Shown here in pieces: positions 54,604 to 63,743 of a stretch of 64,000 nucleotides of DNA. Every line of letters starts with the position of its first letter. Position 1 is the first letter of the stretch. Source of the stretch: Gloeobacter violaceus PCC 7421 (GTDB lineage: Bacteria > Cyanobacteriota > Cyanobacteriia > Gloeobacterales > Gloeobacteraceae). The position numbers and the translations under genes were made by a program. The notes under the pieces were generated by a model. It saw only the letters and a list, made by a program, of their open reading frames with translations, ran no database searches and was not told the origin of the DNA. The stretch covers positions 868,001-932,000 of the forward strand of contig NC_005125.1 in assembly GCF_000011385.1 (NCBI RefSeq), written 5' to 3'.

Positions 54604-55272
54604 ATGCCGGAAGAGAATCAGGCGCCGCCGCCCGCCGAGGCCGCCGCCACCCAGACTCCCGAAAGCCCCACCGACACCAAAGCGGCGGATGCCACCCCCG
54701 CCCCCGACGGAGAAGCGCCCGCTCCCAAACCCCGCCCGCCGCGCCCCCGGCCCGCCGCGGCGAGTGCCGAGGGGGATGCTACTGAAGCGGCTCCAGCTGC
54801 TGCCGAGGGCGAGGCTGCCCCGGCCAGACCACCCCGGCCCAAACCCGGCGATGCCCCGGCCAAGCCGCTGCCGCAGTACATCCAGGAAGATATTCTGCCG
54901 CTACTCGAAAAGCGCATGAAGGCGGAAGGGGCGGCCGATGTCGCACTCACGGCCGGGGAGGCCGACTTTACCGCCACCTGGGACAACGGCAACAAGACCT
55001 TTACGATCTACTTCGACGAAGGCAATCTCGAAGGCCGCAAGACCATCGCCTACAACGAGGTCAAGTCCCCCGGCCGGGTGCTGCAGATGTTCATGCCCCC
55101 CGAGCGCGGCTTCAAAGGCGTCGATGCCAAACAGATCGTCGTGATGATCCTGCAGCAGTTCACGACGACGCTGACCTGGATTAAAAAACAACCGGCCGCG
55201 GCGGGTGGCGGTGCTGCCGCCAAAGGCAAGCCTCCCCGTCCGGAGCGGCCTGCCAAGTCGGTGGCAAGTTAA
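54604..55272 (+). CDS. DUF2996-like protein with Pro/Ala-rich N-terminus
   Basis: This 222-residue protein has a disordered N-terminal 90 residues rich in Ala, Pro and Glu. A compact domain follows (PQYIQEDILPLLEKRMKAEGAADVAL, TWDNGNKTFTIYFDEGNLEGRKTI, VDAKQIVVMILQQFTTTLTWI) that resembles the cyanobacterial DUF2996 family, and a basic tail ends it. No function is known. Confidence 0.68.
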   Translation: MPEENQAPPPAEAAATQTPESPTDTKAADATPAPDGEAPAPKPRPPRPRPAAASAEGDATEAAPAAAEGEAAPARPPRPKPGDAPAKPLPQYIQEDILPLLEKRMKAEGAADVALTAGEADFTATWDNGNKTFTIYFDEGNLEGRKTIAYNEVKSPGRVLQMFMPPERGFKGVDAKQIVVMILQQFTTTLTWIKKQPAAAGGGAAAKGKPPRPERPAKSVAS

Positions 55273-55318
55273 GCGTTTTAACACCCGTGGCCTGGAAGCT
55301 TTGTGCCCACGCTCGCGG

Positions 55319-56500
55319 CTACTCGTGCGGAGCCGCAACTTCGACTTTCTTGCCCTCGGCAATCTCGTCGCCCGGATTGACCACCAGCCGTTCGCTGCCG
55401 ACAAGTCCCGAGACAATTTCTACCGTTTCGCCCAGATCGCGCCCGAGACCTACCCGGCGCAAGTGTACGACGCTGTCGGAACCCACCACCGCCACCTGCG
55501 TGCTCCCCGCGCGCACCAGCAGCGTATTGGCCGGGACGGTGAGCGGTGGGCTGACTCGCCTACCCGCGATCTCCACCTGGGCGTACATACCCGGCAGCAG
55601 CCGGTCGTTGCGGTTGTCGAGCTGCACCTCAGTGCGCAGCGTGCGCGCCGCCGGGTCGAGCGCACCCGCCGTGCGCGTCACCCGGCCTTCGAAGGGGCGC
55701 GGGTACTCCTGGACAGAGACTCGGGCGCTCTGGCCGGCTCGGATTGCTGGAGCAAAAGTCTGGGGCACATCGATGAAGATGCGCAATCGCTCAGTTTTGG
55801 CGACCCGAAATAGACCGTTCTGGCTGCTGCCTGCGGCGATGAGCGCCCCGGTATCGACGTTGCGGGCGGTGACGATACCCGAAAAAGGGGCGCGCACCTG
55901 CTTGAAGTTTTGCAAGGCCACCTGCCGATCGAGATCCGCCTGGCGGGCGCGGAGGTTGGCGCGCTGGGCTTCGACCGCCGCCATTTGCGCCCGGTAGGCC
56001 GATTGGCGCTCATCGACGTCCTGCTGGGAGACGGCTCGCTCCTCGCGCAGAGTGCGCCAGCGCTCGAAGGTGGTGCGGGCGAGGGCCAAATTGGCCTCCT
56101 GTTGCTGGAGATCGGCGCGGGCCTGGGCCAATGTCGAGCGCAGTTCGCTCACCCGTTGATCTAGTTCGGGGGTGTCGATCTCGGCCAGCAGTTGGCCCGA
56201 GCGCACCCGGTCGCCGATATCGACGAGGCGGCGGCGCAGGTAACCGTCTGAGCGGGCGTTCACGACCGTTTCCTGCAAAGCCTGGATGTTGCCGGGTAGC
56301 CGCACAGGAGCCGGGGCCGCCGCGCGCGTCGGGCGCGCCAACGCCACAACACTGGTTTCGCTCGCCGCTTCGTTTGCCGCGGCAAGCAACTCCTGCTGAC
56401 GAGTGAGGCGGGGAAGCAAACCCAGGGCGAACAGTCCCCCGAATAGCAAACCGCCTACGACGAGGCCGGCTATCACCTTTGACGTTGTCGAAGAAGGCAT
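55319..56500 (-). CDS. RND efflux periplasmic adaptor (HlyD/MFP family)
   Basis: This 393-residue adaptor has an N-terminal membrane helix (KVIAGLVVGGLLFGGLFALG) and a lipoyl half-motif (VNARSDGYLRRRLVDIGDRV). A long coiled-coil hairpin at about 110-185 and beta-barrel parts (APFSGIVTARNVDTGALIAAG) follow. It connects the inner-membrane pump to an outer-membrane channel. The pump gene lies 6 bases behind it in the genome but upstream in transcription, so both are in one operon. Confidence 0.92.
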   Translation of the reverse strand: MPSSTTSKVIAGLVVGGLLFGGLFALGLLPRLTRQQELLAAANEAASETSVVALARPTRAAAPAPVRLPGNIQALQETVVNARSDGYLRRRLVDIGDRVRSGQLLAEIDTPELDQRVSELRSTLAQARADLQQQEANLALARTTFERWRTLREERAVSQQDVDERQSAYRAQMAAVEAQRANLRARQADLDRQVALQNFKQVRAPFSGIVTARNVDTGALIAAGSSQNGLFRVAKTERLRIFIDVPQTFAPAIRAGQSARVSVQEYPRPFEGRVTRTAGALDPAARTLRTEVQLDNRNDRLLPGMYAQVEIAGRRVSPPLTVPANTLLVRAGSTQVAVVGSDSVVHLRRVGLGRDLGETVEIVSGLVGSERLVVNPGDEIAEGKKVEVAAPHE

Positions 56501-56506
56501 GGCGGA

Positions 56507-59500
56507 CTACTCCTGCTGTTGCTGCGGTAGGGCTGAGTAGGCGGGGCGGGCAAGGGATTCGGCGGGTTCAGTTTCCTCGGCCTCCGGATCGTGGGGCGGC
56601 TTGCGGCGCAGGACGCTATAGACCACCGGCACAAAAAAGAGGGTCGTAAATGTCGCTACCAGCAAGCCGCCAATCACCGCCCGGCCCAGGGGTGCGTTCT
56701 GCTCGCCCCCTTCACCGAGACCAAGCGCCATCGGCAGCATGCCCAGAATCATCGCAAGCGCCGTCATCAGCACCGGCCTTAGGCGCGTGTACCCGGCCGC
56801 GAGGGCGGCGGCGGTGGCGTCGTCGCCCTCGCCGCGCCGGTCGTTGGCGAAGGTGACCAGCAAAATGCTGTTGGCGGTGGCCACGCCGATGGCCATGATC
56901 GTTCCCATCAAAGCGGGCACGCTCACGGTGGTCTGGGTGACGAAGAGCATCCAGCAGATGCCCGCCAGTGCCCCGGGTAGAGCAGCGATAATCACCAGCG
57001 GATCGACCCAGGACTGGAAGTTCACCACCATCAGGCAGTAGACCAGTACGACGGCAAAAATCAGACCCAACGCGAGGCTGGTAAAGGCCGTATTCATGCT
57101 CTCCACCTGGCCGCGCATCGCGATGCGGCTGCCCCTGGGCAGTTCTTTTTCGGCCCGGGCGACGATGGCGCCGATCTCCGAGGCGACACCGCCCAAGTCG
57201 CGGTTCTGGACGTTCGCGTAGATGTCGAAGGTGGGCTGGACGTTGTAGTGGTTGACCACCTGCATCTGGTTGCGCCGCTCCAGTGAAGCCAGGTTGCTCA
57301 GCAACTGGGGCGCGCTGAGCCCGGCGGCGGTGATGGGTGTGTTTTCGAGGGCCGCAGCCGAATCGACCCGGTACTGGGGAGTTTGGATGGCCACCAGATA
57401 GTTGACGCCGTTTTTGGGGTTGAGCCAGTAGTTGGGCGCCGATTGGCCGCTCGACGCAAGCGAATAAAGTAGCGTGTTTGCCACATCGCGCTGGCTGAGG
57501 CCGATCTGGGCCGCCCGGGTGCGATCGACGTTGACGCGCAGGGCAGGAGCATCAAGGATCTGGTGCAGGTGCACATCGACCGCGCCGGGGATGCGGGCGA
57601 TCTCGCTTTCGAGTTTTCTGGCGATGCGATAGTTTTCGGCCTGGTTGCGCGGCGGGCCGCTCACCTGCACGTCGATGGGGGCAGGCAGGCCGAAGTTGAG
57701 AATCTGGGTGACGATGTCGCTGGGCTGAAAGAAAAAGGTCAACTCGGGAAATTCGGTTTCGAGCGTCCGGCGCAGGCGCTCGACGTACTGGTGGGTGGGA
57801 CCGTGTCCCTCTTCGAGGGAAACGAGAATTTCGCCGTCCGCCGCGCCGATCGTGGCGCTGTCGCTAAAAGCCAGGTTCACCCCACCCACGGGTAGACCGA
57901 TGTTGTCGATGATGAGCGCCAGTTCGCGCTCGGGCACCGTCCGGCGAATCGCCGCCTCGACTTTGGCGAAAGACACTTCGGTTTGTTCGATGCGCGTTCC
58001 CGCCGGGGCGCGCACATGCAGGCGGAACTGGCCACCATCCACACTCGGAAAGAAGTCCTGACCCAATAGCGGGTAAAGCAGCGCAGAAAGAGCAAAAAAG
58101 CCGCCAAACAGTGCAAAGACGGCACCCCGATGGCCGAGCGCCCAGGTGAGTATCCCCCGGTACCCGCCACGAAAGTGCTCAAAGCCGCGATCGAAGCCCC
58201 GGTGGATTCCCCAGATCCAGTCGCCTTGGGCTTGCTCGGGTGCGATGTAAAGCTCGACTTCGGGCTTGAGCAAATAGCGCACCAGCACCGGCACCAGCGT
58301 GCGCGAGAGCAGATACGAAGCGAGCATCGCGAAGACCACCGCCATCCCCAGGGGTACGAACAGCGAGCGGGCCGCTCCGCTCAAGAAGAACACCGGCACA
58401 AAGACGATGCAGATGCACAGGGTCGAGACGAAGGCAGGGGTGGCAATCTGCTGCGCTCCATCGAGGATCGCTTCGCGCAGCGGTTTACCCTGGCCCAGGT
58501 TGCGGTGGATATTTTCGATTTCAACGGTGGCGTCGTCCACCAGAATGCCCACCGCCAGGGCCAACCCGCCCAGGGTCATGACGTTGAGGGTCTGGCCGAG
58601 GGTGCTCAAGGCCACGATCGAGCAGAGAATCGACAGCGGAATCGAGATGGTGATGATGAGGGTGCTGCGCCAGGAGCCCAAAAACAACAAGATCATCGTG
58701 CCGGTGAGCAGCGCGGCGATGAGCGCTTCTTTGACGACGCCGTCGACGGCCGCGCGCACGAAAAGCGATTGATCGAAAAGCAGCTTGACTTCCAGTTCCG
58801 GCGGCAAGGTGGCCTGGATGCGCGGCAGGGCCGCCTTGATACGCTCGACGACATCGAGCGTCGAAGCGCCGCCGTTTTTGATCACCGTGAGCAGGCTGGA
58901 GCGCCGCCCGTCCTGGCGCACGACGTTGGTCTGCACGGCGTAGCCGTCGCGCACCTGCGCCACGTCGCGGATGTAGACCGTGCTGCCGTTCACCTCGCGA
59001 ATGGGCAGGTCCGCCAGTTGGGCCAGCACCTCGGGACTGGAATTGATCTGCACGTTGTACTCGCGCTCGCCGATCTTGGCGGTACCGGCGGGGAGGATGA
59101 GATTCTGGGCGTTGATGGCGGCGGTGACGTCGGTCGCCGAGAGCCCGCGGGCAAACAGCGCCTCCGGATCCAGGTCGATCATCACCTGCCGCGGTTTGCC
59201 GCCGTAGGGAAGCGGAATCGACGCCCCCTGCACCGTGGCCAGCTGCGTGCGCACAAAGTTGAGGTTGTAGTCGTACAGTTCCTGCTCAGAAAGCGTTTTG
59301 CTGCCGATGCCCACCTGTAGAACCGGTACGCTCGCGGCACTGTAGCGAATAATCAGCGGCGGAGTGATCCCCGGCGGCAAAATGCGCAGAATCGTCTGGG
59401 AGATCGACGTGAGCTGGGCGACCGCCGCCTCGACCTTGGCCCCCGGCTGGAAGAAGACCTTGATGACGCTCACCCCGTTCATCGACTGCGATTCCATGTG

Positions 59501-59737
59501 CTCGATGTCGTTGACCGTGGTGGTGTAGGCCCGCTCGGCGACCGTGACGATCCGTTTTTCCATGTCCTCGGGGCTTACCCCGGGATACGCCCAAATGACG
59601 CTCACCACCGGCACGTCGATTTCCGGCAGGATGTCGGTAGCCATTCGGCGGATGGTCACCACCCCCAACAACACGACAAGCAAACTGGCGACGATAAACG
59701 TGTAGGGACGGCGCAGGGCCAACCGGACAATCCACAT
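56507..59737 (-). CDS. RND-family efflux pump (AcrB/HAE1-like)
   Basis: This 1076-residue inner-membrane transporter has twelve membrane helices and two large periplasmic loops. It starts IVRLALRRPYTFIVASLLVVLLG and has the proton-relay region GGLALAVGILVDDATVEIENIHR near residue 400 and the C-terminal MAIGVATANSILLVTFANDRR and RLRPVLMTALAMILGMLPMALG. The paired Asp residues mark the drug/organic-compound type and not the heavy-metal CzcA type. It forms an operon with the adaptor; no outer-membrane channel gene is adjacent. A divergent ArsR-type gene probably controls it. Confidence 0.94.
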   Translation of the reverse strand: MWIVRLALRRPYTFIVASLLVVLLGVVTIRRMATDILPEIDVPVVSVIWAYPGVSPEDMEKRIVTVAERAYTTTVNDIEHMESQSMNGVSVIKVFFQPGAKVEAAVAQLTSISQTILRILPPGITPPLIIRYSAASVPVLQVGIGSKTLSEQELYDYNLNFVRTQLATVQGASIPLPYGGKPRQVMIDLDPEALFARGLSATDVTAAINAQNLILPAGTAKIGEREYNVQINSSPEVLAQLADLPIREVNGSTVYIRDVAQVRDGYAVQTNVVRQDGRRSSLLTVIKNGGASTLDVVERIKAALPRIQATLPPELEVKLLFDQSLFVRAAVDGVVKEALIAALLTGTMILLFLGSWRSTLIITISIPLSILCSIVALSTLGQTLNVMTLGGLALAVGILVDDATVEIENIHRNLGQGKPLREAILDGAQQIATPAFVSTLCICIVFVPVFFLSGAARSLFVPLGMAVVFAMLASYLLSRTLVPVLVRYLLKPEVELYIAPEQAQGDWIWGIHRGFDRGFEHFRGGYRGILTWALGHRGAVFALFGGFFALSALLYPLLGQDFFPSVDGGQFRLHVRAPAGTRIEQTEVSFAKVEAAIRRTVPERELALIIDNIGLPVGGVNLAFSDSATIGAADGEILVSLEEGHGPTHQYVERLRRTLETEFPELTFFFQPSDIVTQILNFGLPAPIDVQVSGPPRNQAENYRIARKLESEIARIPGAVDVHLHQILDAPALRVNVDRTRAAQIGLSQRDVANTLLYSLASSGQSAPNYWLNPKNGVNYLVAIQTPQYRVDSAAALENTPITAAGLSAPQLLSNLASLERRNQMQVVNHYNVQPTFDIYANVQNRDLGGVASEIGAIVARAEKELPRGSRIAMRGQVESMNTAFTSLALGLIFAVVLVYCLMVVNFQSWVDPLVIIAALPGALAGICWMLFVTQTTVSVPALMGTIMAIGVATANSILLVTFANDRRGEGDDATAAALAAGYTRLRPVLMTALAMILGMLPMALGLGEGGEQNAPLGRAVIGGLLVATFTTLFFVPVVYSVLRRKPPHDPEAEETEPAESLARPAYSALPQQQQE

Positions 59738-59902
59738 AAAGCCACCCGCAACAACAGCAACGAAAAGTGCAGCCGACCGAAGTCGGCCGACCGGTAACTG
59801 AAATTGGTGGAACCGAAGCGCTCACCCGGCCCATTGAAAAACCAACCGGGAACGCTGTACGTGTGGAAATCTACAACCACAGTACGGGAAACGACTTGGT
59901 TA

Positions 59903-59928
59903 GTCAAACACTTATTTGAGCATTTGAC
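59903..59928. promoter_or_regulatory. Candidate ArsR-type operator
   Basis: GTCAAA and TTTGAC form an interrupted dyad with a 14-base centre, with further partial matches inward. It lies in the divergent promoter region, about 32 bases before the ArsR-type gene, and could control both directions. Confidence 0.5.
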
Positions 59929-59960
59929 CATTCAGGATGGTGGTGGTACTTTAAGAAGCC

Positions 59961-60248
59961 ATGGACGTGCAATCGGACTACGAACAGCGGGCACGGGCCT
60001 TCATGGCCCTTTCCGATCCGACGCGGCTGCAAATCGTCGAACTGCTGGGCTCGGGCGGCGAGTCGAGCACTTCGGAGGTGGCGGAGCGGCTGGGAATCAG
60101 CCTACCGCTGGCCTGCCACCATACGAAGCTGCTCGTGGACGTGGGACTGATCAACAAACGGAAGGAGGGGCAGACCAAGTACGTCTCCCTCAACCAGGGA
60201 CTGCTGAACGCTTTGCTTGCAAGCCTGTCCGGTCGCGCCGCCCGCTGA
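59961..60248 (+). CDS. ArsR/SmtB-family regulator
   Basis: This 95-residue winged-helix repressor has FMALSDPTRLQIVELLGSGGESSTSEVAERL and the recognition helix ISLPLACHHTKLLVDVGLI, then the wing KEGQTKYVSLN. The classic metal site (ELCVCDL) is absent. The only cysteine lies in the recognition helix, so metal sensing is unlikely and thiol or ligand sensing is possible. It is divergent from the RND operon. Confidence 0.9.
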   Translation: MDVQSDYEQRARAFMALSDPTRLQIVELLGSGGESSTSEVAERLGISLPLACHHTKLLVDVGLINKRKEGQTKYVSLNQGLLNALLASLSGRAAR

Positions 60249-60265
60249 AGGGGTCAAGCCTGCCG

Positions 60266-60320
60266 ACGGGTGACGCTTTGAAGCCGTTAGTAGAATCTAA
60301 CAACTGTAAGCGTCACCCGT
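60266..60320. terminator. Two-level hairpin between convergent genes
   Basis: A perfect 13-bp stem (ACGGGTGACGCTT at 60266-60278 with its complement at 60308-60320) holds a smaller inner hairpin (GTTAG/CTAAC). It lies behind the ArsR-type gene and about 60 bases from the end of the convergent bciB. No T run follows, so it is either an unusual terminator or an RNA element. Confidence 0.5.
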
Positions 60321-60382
60321 TCCCCTGCAATGATTCAAGATATCTATTTGCTATTTGGAGGTTGTGCCGATCGAAGAGCGTG

Positions 60383-61546
60383 CTAATCGACCGGCAGCTT
60401 GTATCGGGAGACAATTTTTTTGGCGTAACGGGGAATGTGCCGGTCGAACTTACCGGGGTAGCGGCGGCGCACGTAGAGATAGTTGCGGGCAAAGTGCGAA
60501 TCGATCGAGAAGCGGGCATATTCCAGGCCACGCGGACCGATCTTGTCGATCACCGCGCCCATGACCTTCGCCACCCACATCGGCAGCGTCACCGCTTTGT
60601 CGTAGGCTTCGATGCCCTGCTGCACAGCCGCAAAGCGCTTGCCCGATTCGACAATGTCGGTAAATTCCAGTTCATCGCGCACCAGGTCCAGCAGCACCCG
60701 TCCTTTTTCGTTGCGCTCGACGATCCACTGCCAGCCGAACTGGGCGCCCATATAGCCCACCACCAGATCTGCGAGGCCGTTGACGTAATCAAAACAGCTC
60801 AGGCAGGAAGGGGCAAAGACCTCTTTGAGGGCTTTGGTGTCCAGACCAAAAAAGGGTACCTTCTCGATCGAGCCGTCCTCGTGTTTGAAGTGGATGCGAA
60901 AGTCCTGCATGAACTCGTAATGCACCACCGTGGCGGGCGAGCGGCTGGTGCTGTCGAGAAACGTTTGCAGACCCTGGCGGGTGACGTTGTCGACACAAGG
61001 GGTGCCCAGTACATAGAGCGCTTCGAGGCCCAGTTTGTCCTGTACCGTTCGCAAAGCCTGAATCTGGCAGCCCACGCCGATGGCAAGCAACCGCTTGATC
61101 CCGAGCTTGGGGATCTCGTCGAGCACCGAGAGATTGGGGCTGAGGGTAGGCTTGTTGACGCGGGCGGCGAGCACTTCTTCGGGAGTCCGGGCCAGCAGCG
61201 GTCGGGGGGTAAACCGGTCGATTTTGTCGGCACCCACGCACAGCACCGCGTCCACCAGACCACTTTCGAGGGCTCTCACGCCGATCGTGCTCACGATGCC
61301 GGTCCACTGCGCCCCTTCGACGGGCTTGCGCTTGCGGGCGGCGTACATCTGCCGGTGCACCCCAAAGTACAGTTCGCGCTCATTGTCGAGGTCGCGCTCG
61401 CGGCCGTGGGTTTTGCTTTCCAGCTCGTCCATGTGCTGGGTGATGAAGGCGCAGGCCCATTTGGCGTAGCGCAGATAGCTGGTGTCGCACAGCCCGCACT
61501 CGCTGCACAGTTCCAGGGCGGGCCGGTTCTTGGGCTTCGGGTGCAT
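60383..61546 (-). CDS. bciB: Ferredoxin-dependent divinyl (proto)chlorophyllide 8-vinyl reductase
   Basis: This protein of 387 residues belongs to the F420-hydrogenase beta-subunit family. It has the N-terminal cysteine motif CSECGLCDTSYLRYAKWACAF, then YAARKRKPVEGAQWTGIVSTIG, CQIQALR and LYVLGTPCVDNVTRQG, and a second cysteine set SCLSCFDYVNGLADLVVG. This wording matches cyanobacterial BciB (Slr1923 type), which reduces the 8-vinyl group in chlorophyll synthesis using iron-sulfur clusters and flavin. I start at the ATG at 61546 before the conserved part. Confidence 0.88.
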   Translation of the reverse strand: MHPKPKNRPALELCSECGLCDTSYLRYAKWACAFITQHMDELESKTHGRERDLDNERELYFGVHRQMYAARKRKPVEGAQWTGIVSTIGVRALESGLVDAVLCVGADKIDRFTPRPLLARTPEEVLAARVNKPTLSPNLSVLDEIPKLGIKRLLAIGVGCQIQALRTVQDKLGLEALYVLGTPCVDNVTRQGLQTFLDSTSRSPATVVHYEFMQDFRIHFKHEDGSIEKVPFFGLDTKALKEVFAPSCLSCFDYVNGLADLVVGYMGAQFGWQWIVERNEKGRVLLDLVRDELEFTDIVESGKRFAAVQQGIEAYDKAVTLPMWVAKVMGAVIDKIGPRGLEYARFSIDSHFARNYLYVRRRYPGKFDRHIPRYAKKIVSRYKLPVD

Positions 61547-61689
61547 CGAACTTGCCACGGTCGAGTCGCTAGCAGTGTAGCGCAGCAAAGCAGTAACACC
61601 CAGAGCCGCGTCGGGCTTGCTTGAGTTTGGACGACAACTCAACGCAGTGGGTTTTCCCAAGCTGTACCGAAACTAACGATAGCGATAAA

Positions 61690-61707
61690 TGCCGGCAATC
61701 ACCGGCA
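61690..61707 (-). terminator. Weak terminator behind the carboxyltransferase gene
   Basis: TGCCGG and CCGGCA pair across a 6-base loop directly after the stop codon. On the minus strand TTTA follows, so it may end the transcript. Confidence 0.5.
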
Positions 61708-61708
61708 A

Positions 61709-63235
61709 TTAGCGGACCAGTCGAAGGCGCAGACCGTTCACTTCGCACTCAAAGCGATCGAGAGCAGTCGCTTCGGCAAAACCGCGCACCATTTCGTTCA
61801 CCTGACGCAGTGCGACCGGGAAGGGCCGACGCTCGCCGCAAAGCTTGCGCGCCCGGGCTTTGAAGTAGTTGGTGGCCACCTGCGGAAACATCGCATAGGT
61901 AAGCACATCTTCCTCAGAAGTGGCCCAGGGGGCACTTTCGGCCAGCGCCGGCTCCCAACCCGGCTCGAGATCGTCGGCGGGTCGGTGGGTGATCGGTTGC
62001 CGGCCTTCGGCGACGCGCTCGAACAGATGCTCGGCGATGGGGTGGGGCGGGCGGCCGTAGCGCCCCAAGAGATAGTCGCGCGCCTCGGCCGGGATAATCT
62101 TGTAGCGCTCGCCCATCAGCACGTTGAGCACCGCCTGGGTGCCCACGATCTGGCTGGTGGGGGTGACCAGGGGCGGATAGCCAAAATCGGCGCGCACCCG
62201 CGGCAATTCGCGCAGCACTTCTTGCAGGCGATGCGAAGCGCGCTGCTGGTCGAGTTGGGCGAGCAAGTTGGTGATCATGCCGCCGGGCACCTGGTGCGAG
62301 AGTACGCGCGTGTCGATGATCGTCTGGCGAATCGGGGCGTTGCCCGCGTCGCGGAAGATGCGCTCGATAGATTCGGCCACGTCGACTAAAGCGTCAATGT
62401 CGAGGCCCGTGTCGAAGGGCGTATCGCGCAGTACCACTACCATCGTCTCGGTGGCCGGCTGGCTCGATCCCAGGGCCAGAGGCGAAATGGCCGTGTCGAC
62501 GGCGTTGGCTCCCATCTGGATGGCTTCCCAGTACGCCATCGAGGCCATGCCCGAGAGCGAATGGGCGTGCATCTGGATAGGCAGCAGGGTACCCACCACC
62601 GGGCGCAGAGCGCGCACGAGGCGGCCGGCGGCGTCGGGTTTCAGCAGACCCGCCATATCTTTGATGCACAACGAGTCGATACCCATAGCTACCAGGTCAC
62701 GGGCAACCGCCATGTAATGATCAACGTCGTGCACGGGGCTCACGGTATAGACCAGCGTGCCCTGCACGTGGGCACCGCACTCCTTGCCCGTCTCGATCGT
62801 TTTGCGCATGTTGCGCACGTCGTTGAGGGCGTCGAAGGTGCGGATGATATCGATGCCGTTGGCCACCGAGCGGCGAATGAATCGCTCGACGATGTCGTCA
62901 GGATAATGGCGGTAACCGAGCAGGTTCTGTCCGCGCACCAGCATCTGCAGGCGGGTGTCGGGCATCTCGCGGCGCAAAACTTTCAGCCGCTCCCACGGAT
63001 CTTCGCCCAAAAACCGGATACAGGCGTCGAAGGTGGCGCCGCCCCAGACCTCCATCGAATGAAAACCGATGCGGTTCATCCGCGACGCGACCGGCAACAT
63101 CTGGGCCGTGGTCATGCGCGTGGCCAAAAGCGATTGGTGGGCGTCGCGAAAGGTGGTATCGGTGACGCCGACCCGGGAAGTGGACCCGGTCGATAGTTGC
63201 CACTCGCTGTGGGGATCAACCGCAATCGAGGTCAA
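61709..63235 (-). CDS. Pyruvate carboxylase subunit B / transcarboxylase 5S-type carboxyltransferase
   Basis: This 508-residue TIM-barrel protein has the start motif VTDTTFRDAHQSLLATRM, the carboxylated-lysine region SLCIKDMAGLL and the metal motif QMHAHSLSGMA. The PYC/OADA domain follows (VPGGMITNLLAQL, FGYPPLVTPTSQIVGTQAVLNVL). Such subunits move carboxyl groups between biotin and pyruvate or oxaloacetate. There is no C-terminal biotinyl domain and no biotin carboxylase gene nearby. Cyanobacteria usually rely on PEP carboxylase instead. It precedes nothing but non-coding DNA on its 3' side, and trxA lies 12 bases upstream. Confidence 0.88.
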   Translation of the reverse strand: MTSIAVDPHSEWQLSTGSTSRVGVTDTTFRDAHQSLLATRMTTAQMLPVASRMNRIGFHSMEVWGGATFDACIRFLGEDPWERLKVLRREMPDTRLQMLVRGQNLLGYRHYPDDIVERFIRRSVANGIDIIRTFDALNDVRNMRKTIETGKECGAHVQGTLVYTVSPVHDVDHYMAVARDLVAMGIDSLCIKDMAGLLKPDAAGRLVRALRPVVGTLLPIQMHAHSLSGMASMAYWEAIQMGANAVDTAISPLALGSSQPATETMVVVLRDTPFDTGLDIDALVDVAESIERIFRDAGNAPIRQTIIDTRVLSHQVPGGMITNLLAQLDQQRASHRLQEVLRELPRVRADFGYPPLVTPTSQIVGTQAVLNVLMGERYKIIPAEARDYLLGRYGRPPHPIAEHLFERVAEGRQPITHRPADDLEPGWEPALAESAPWATSEEDVLTYAMFPQVATNYFKARARKLCGERRPFPVALRQVNEMVRGFAEATALDRFECEVNGLRLRLVR

Positions 63236-63247
63236 AGCACACCTGCA

Positions 63248-63580
63248 CTATTTGATATCGATATGCTTTTCGAGGGTGGTGGCCAGCGTCGTCTTCGGAA
63301 CGGCACCGACGACCATATCCACCTTGGAGCCGGACTTAAAAACCATCAGCGTCGGAATGCTGCGGATGCCGTACTGGCTTGCCACCTGGGGATTTTCGTC
63401 GGTGTTGACCTTGACCACCTTGAGCTTGCCACTGTACTGCTGGGCAATCTCGTCGACCACCGGCGCCACCATGCGGCACGGCCCGCACCAGGGAGCCCAG
63501 AAATCAACCAGCACTGGCAATTCGCTGTCGAGAACTTCGGTTTTGAAGTTCGAATCACCAACCGGCACTGCAGCTGACAT
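63248..63580 (-). CDS. trxA: Thioredoxin
   Basis: This 110-residue thioredoxin has the active site [17 protein letters not shown] near residue 32 and the cis-proline loop [15 protein letters not shown] near 75. It reduces disulfides in target enzymes. It lies next to the Yfr1 gene, an arrangement also known from other cyanobacteria, and directly before the carboxyltransferase gene, with which it is probably co-transcribed. Confidence 0.97.
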   Translation of the reverse strand: MSAAVPVGDSNFKTEVLDSELPVLVDFWAPWCGPCRMVAPVVDEIAQQYSGKLKVVKVNTDENPQVASQYGIRSIPTLMVFKSGSKVDMVVGAVPKTTLATTLEKHIDIK

Positions 63581-63670
63581 ATCTAATGGTGCTCCTGATA
63601 CAAGGGTTTTTCCTCAGTGTACCATGGGCCTTCGGCCCGCGCCTACGGCGGGGATCAAGGCCCCGGCACA

Positions 63671-63740
63671 AAGAAACCGCCCGGAGCGACCGGGCGGAAC
63701 ATGGTGTGAGGAGTGAACGGAAACATGCGTCTCCGCTTCC
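63671..63740 (-). ncRNA. yfr1: Small regulatory RNA Yfr1
   Basis: The minus strand carries the invariant unpaired Yfr1 core CACTCCTCACAC at 63704-63715. On the 5' side it is flanked by a small hairpin (GGAAGCG...CGC...TTCC), and on the 3' side by a perfect 8-bp terminator stem CCGCCCGG/CCGGGCGG followed by TTTCTTT. This two-hairpin layout with the core between them is diagnostic. Yfr1 base-pairs with porin and other mRNAs and is found near trxA in many cyanobacteria. The exact 5' end is estimated from the promoter. Confidence 0.92.
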
Positions 63741-63743
63741 TTC

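Noticed and set aside
58130-59320. A 396-codon plus-strand frame inside the RND pump gene
   Set aside because: It is antisense to the conserved pump, is rich in His, Arg and Gln, and resembles no protein.
59804-61624. A 606-codon plus-strand frame across the ArsR-type gene and bciB
   Set aside because: It crosses a confirmed regulator in another frame and the hairpin region, and runs opposite the cysteine motifs of bciB. Its product has no recognisable domain.
63700-63736. A 23-codon open frame (MFPFTPHTMF...) inside the Yfr1 region
   Set aside because: It overlaps the invariant RNA core and terminator and has no ribosome binding site of its own. The RNA explains the conservation better.
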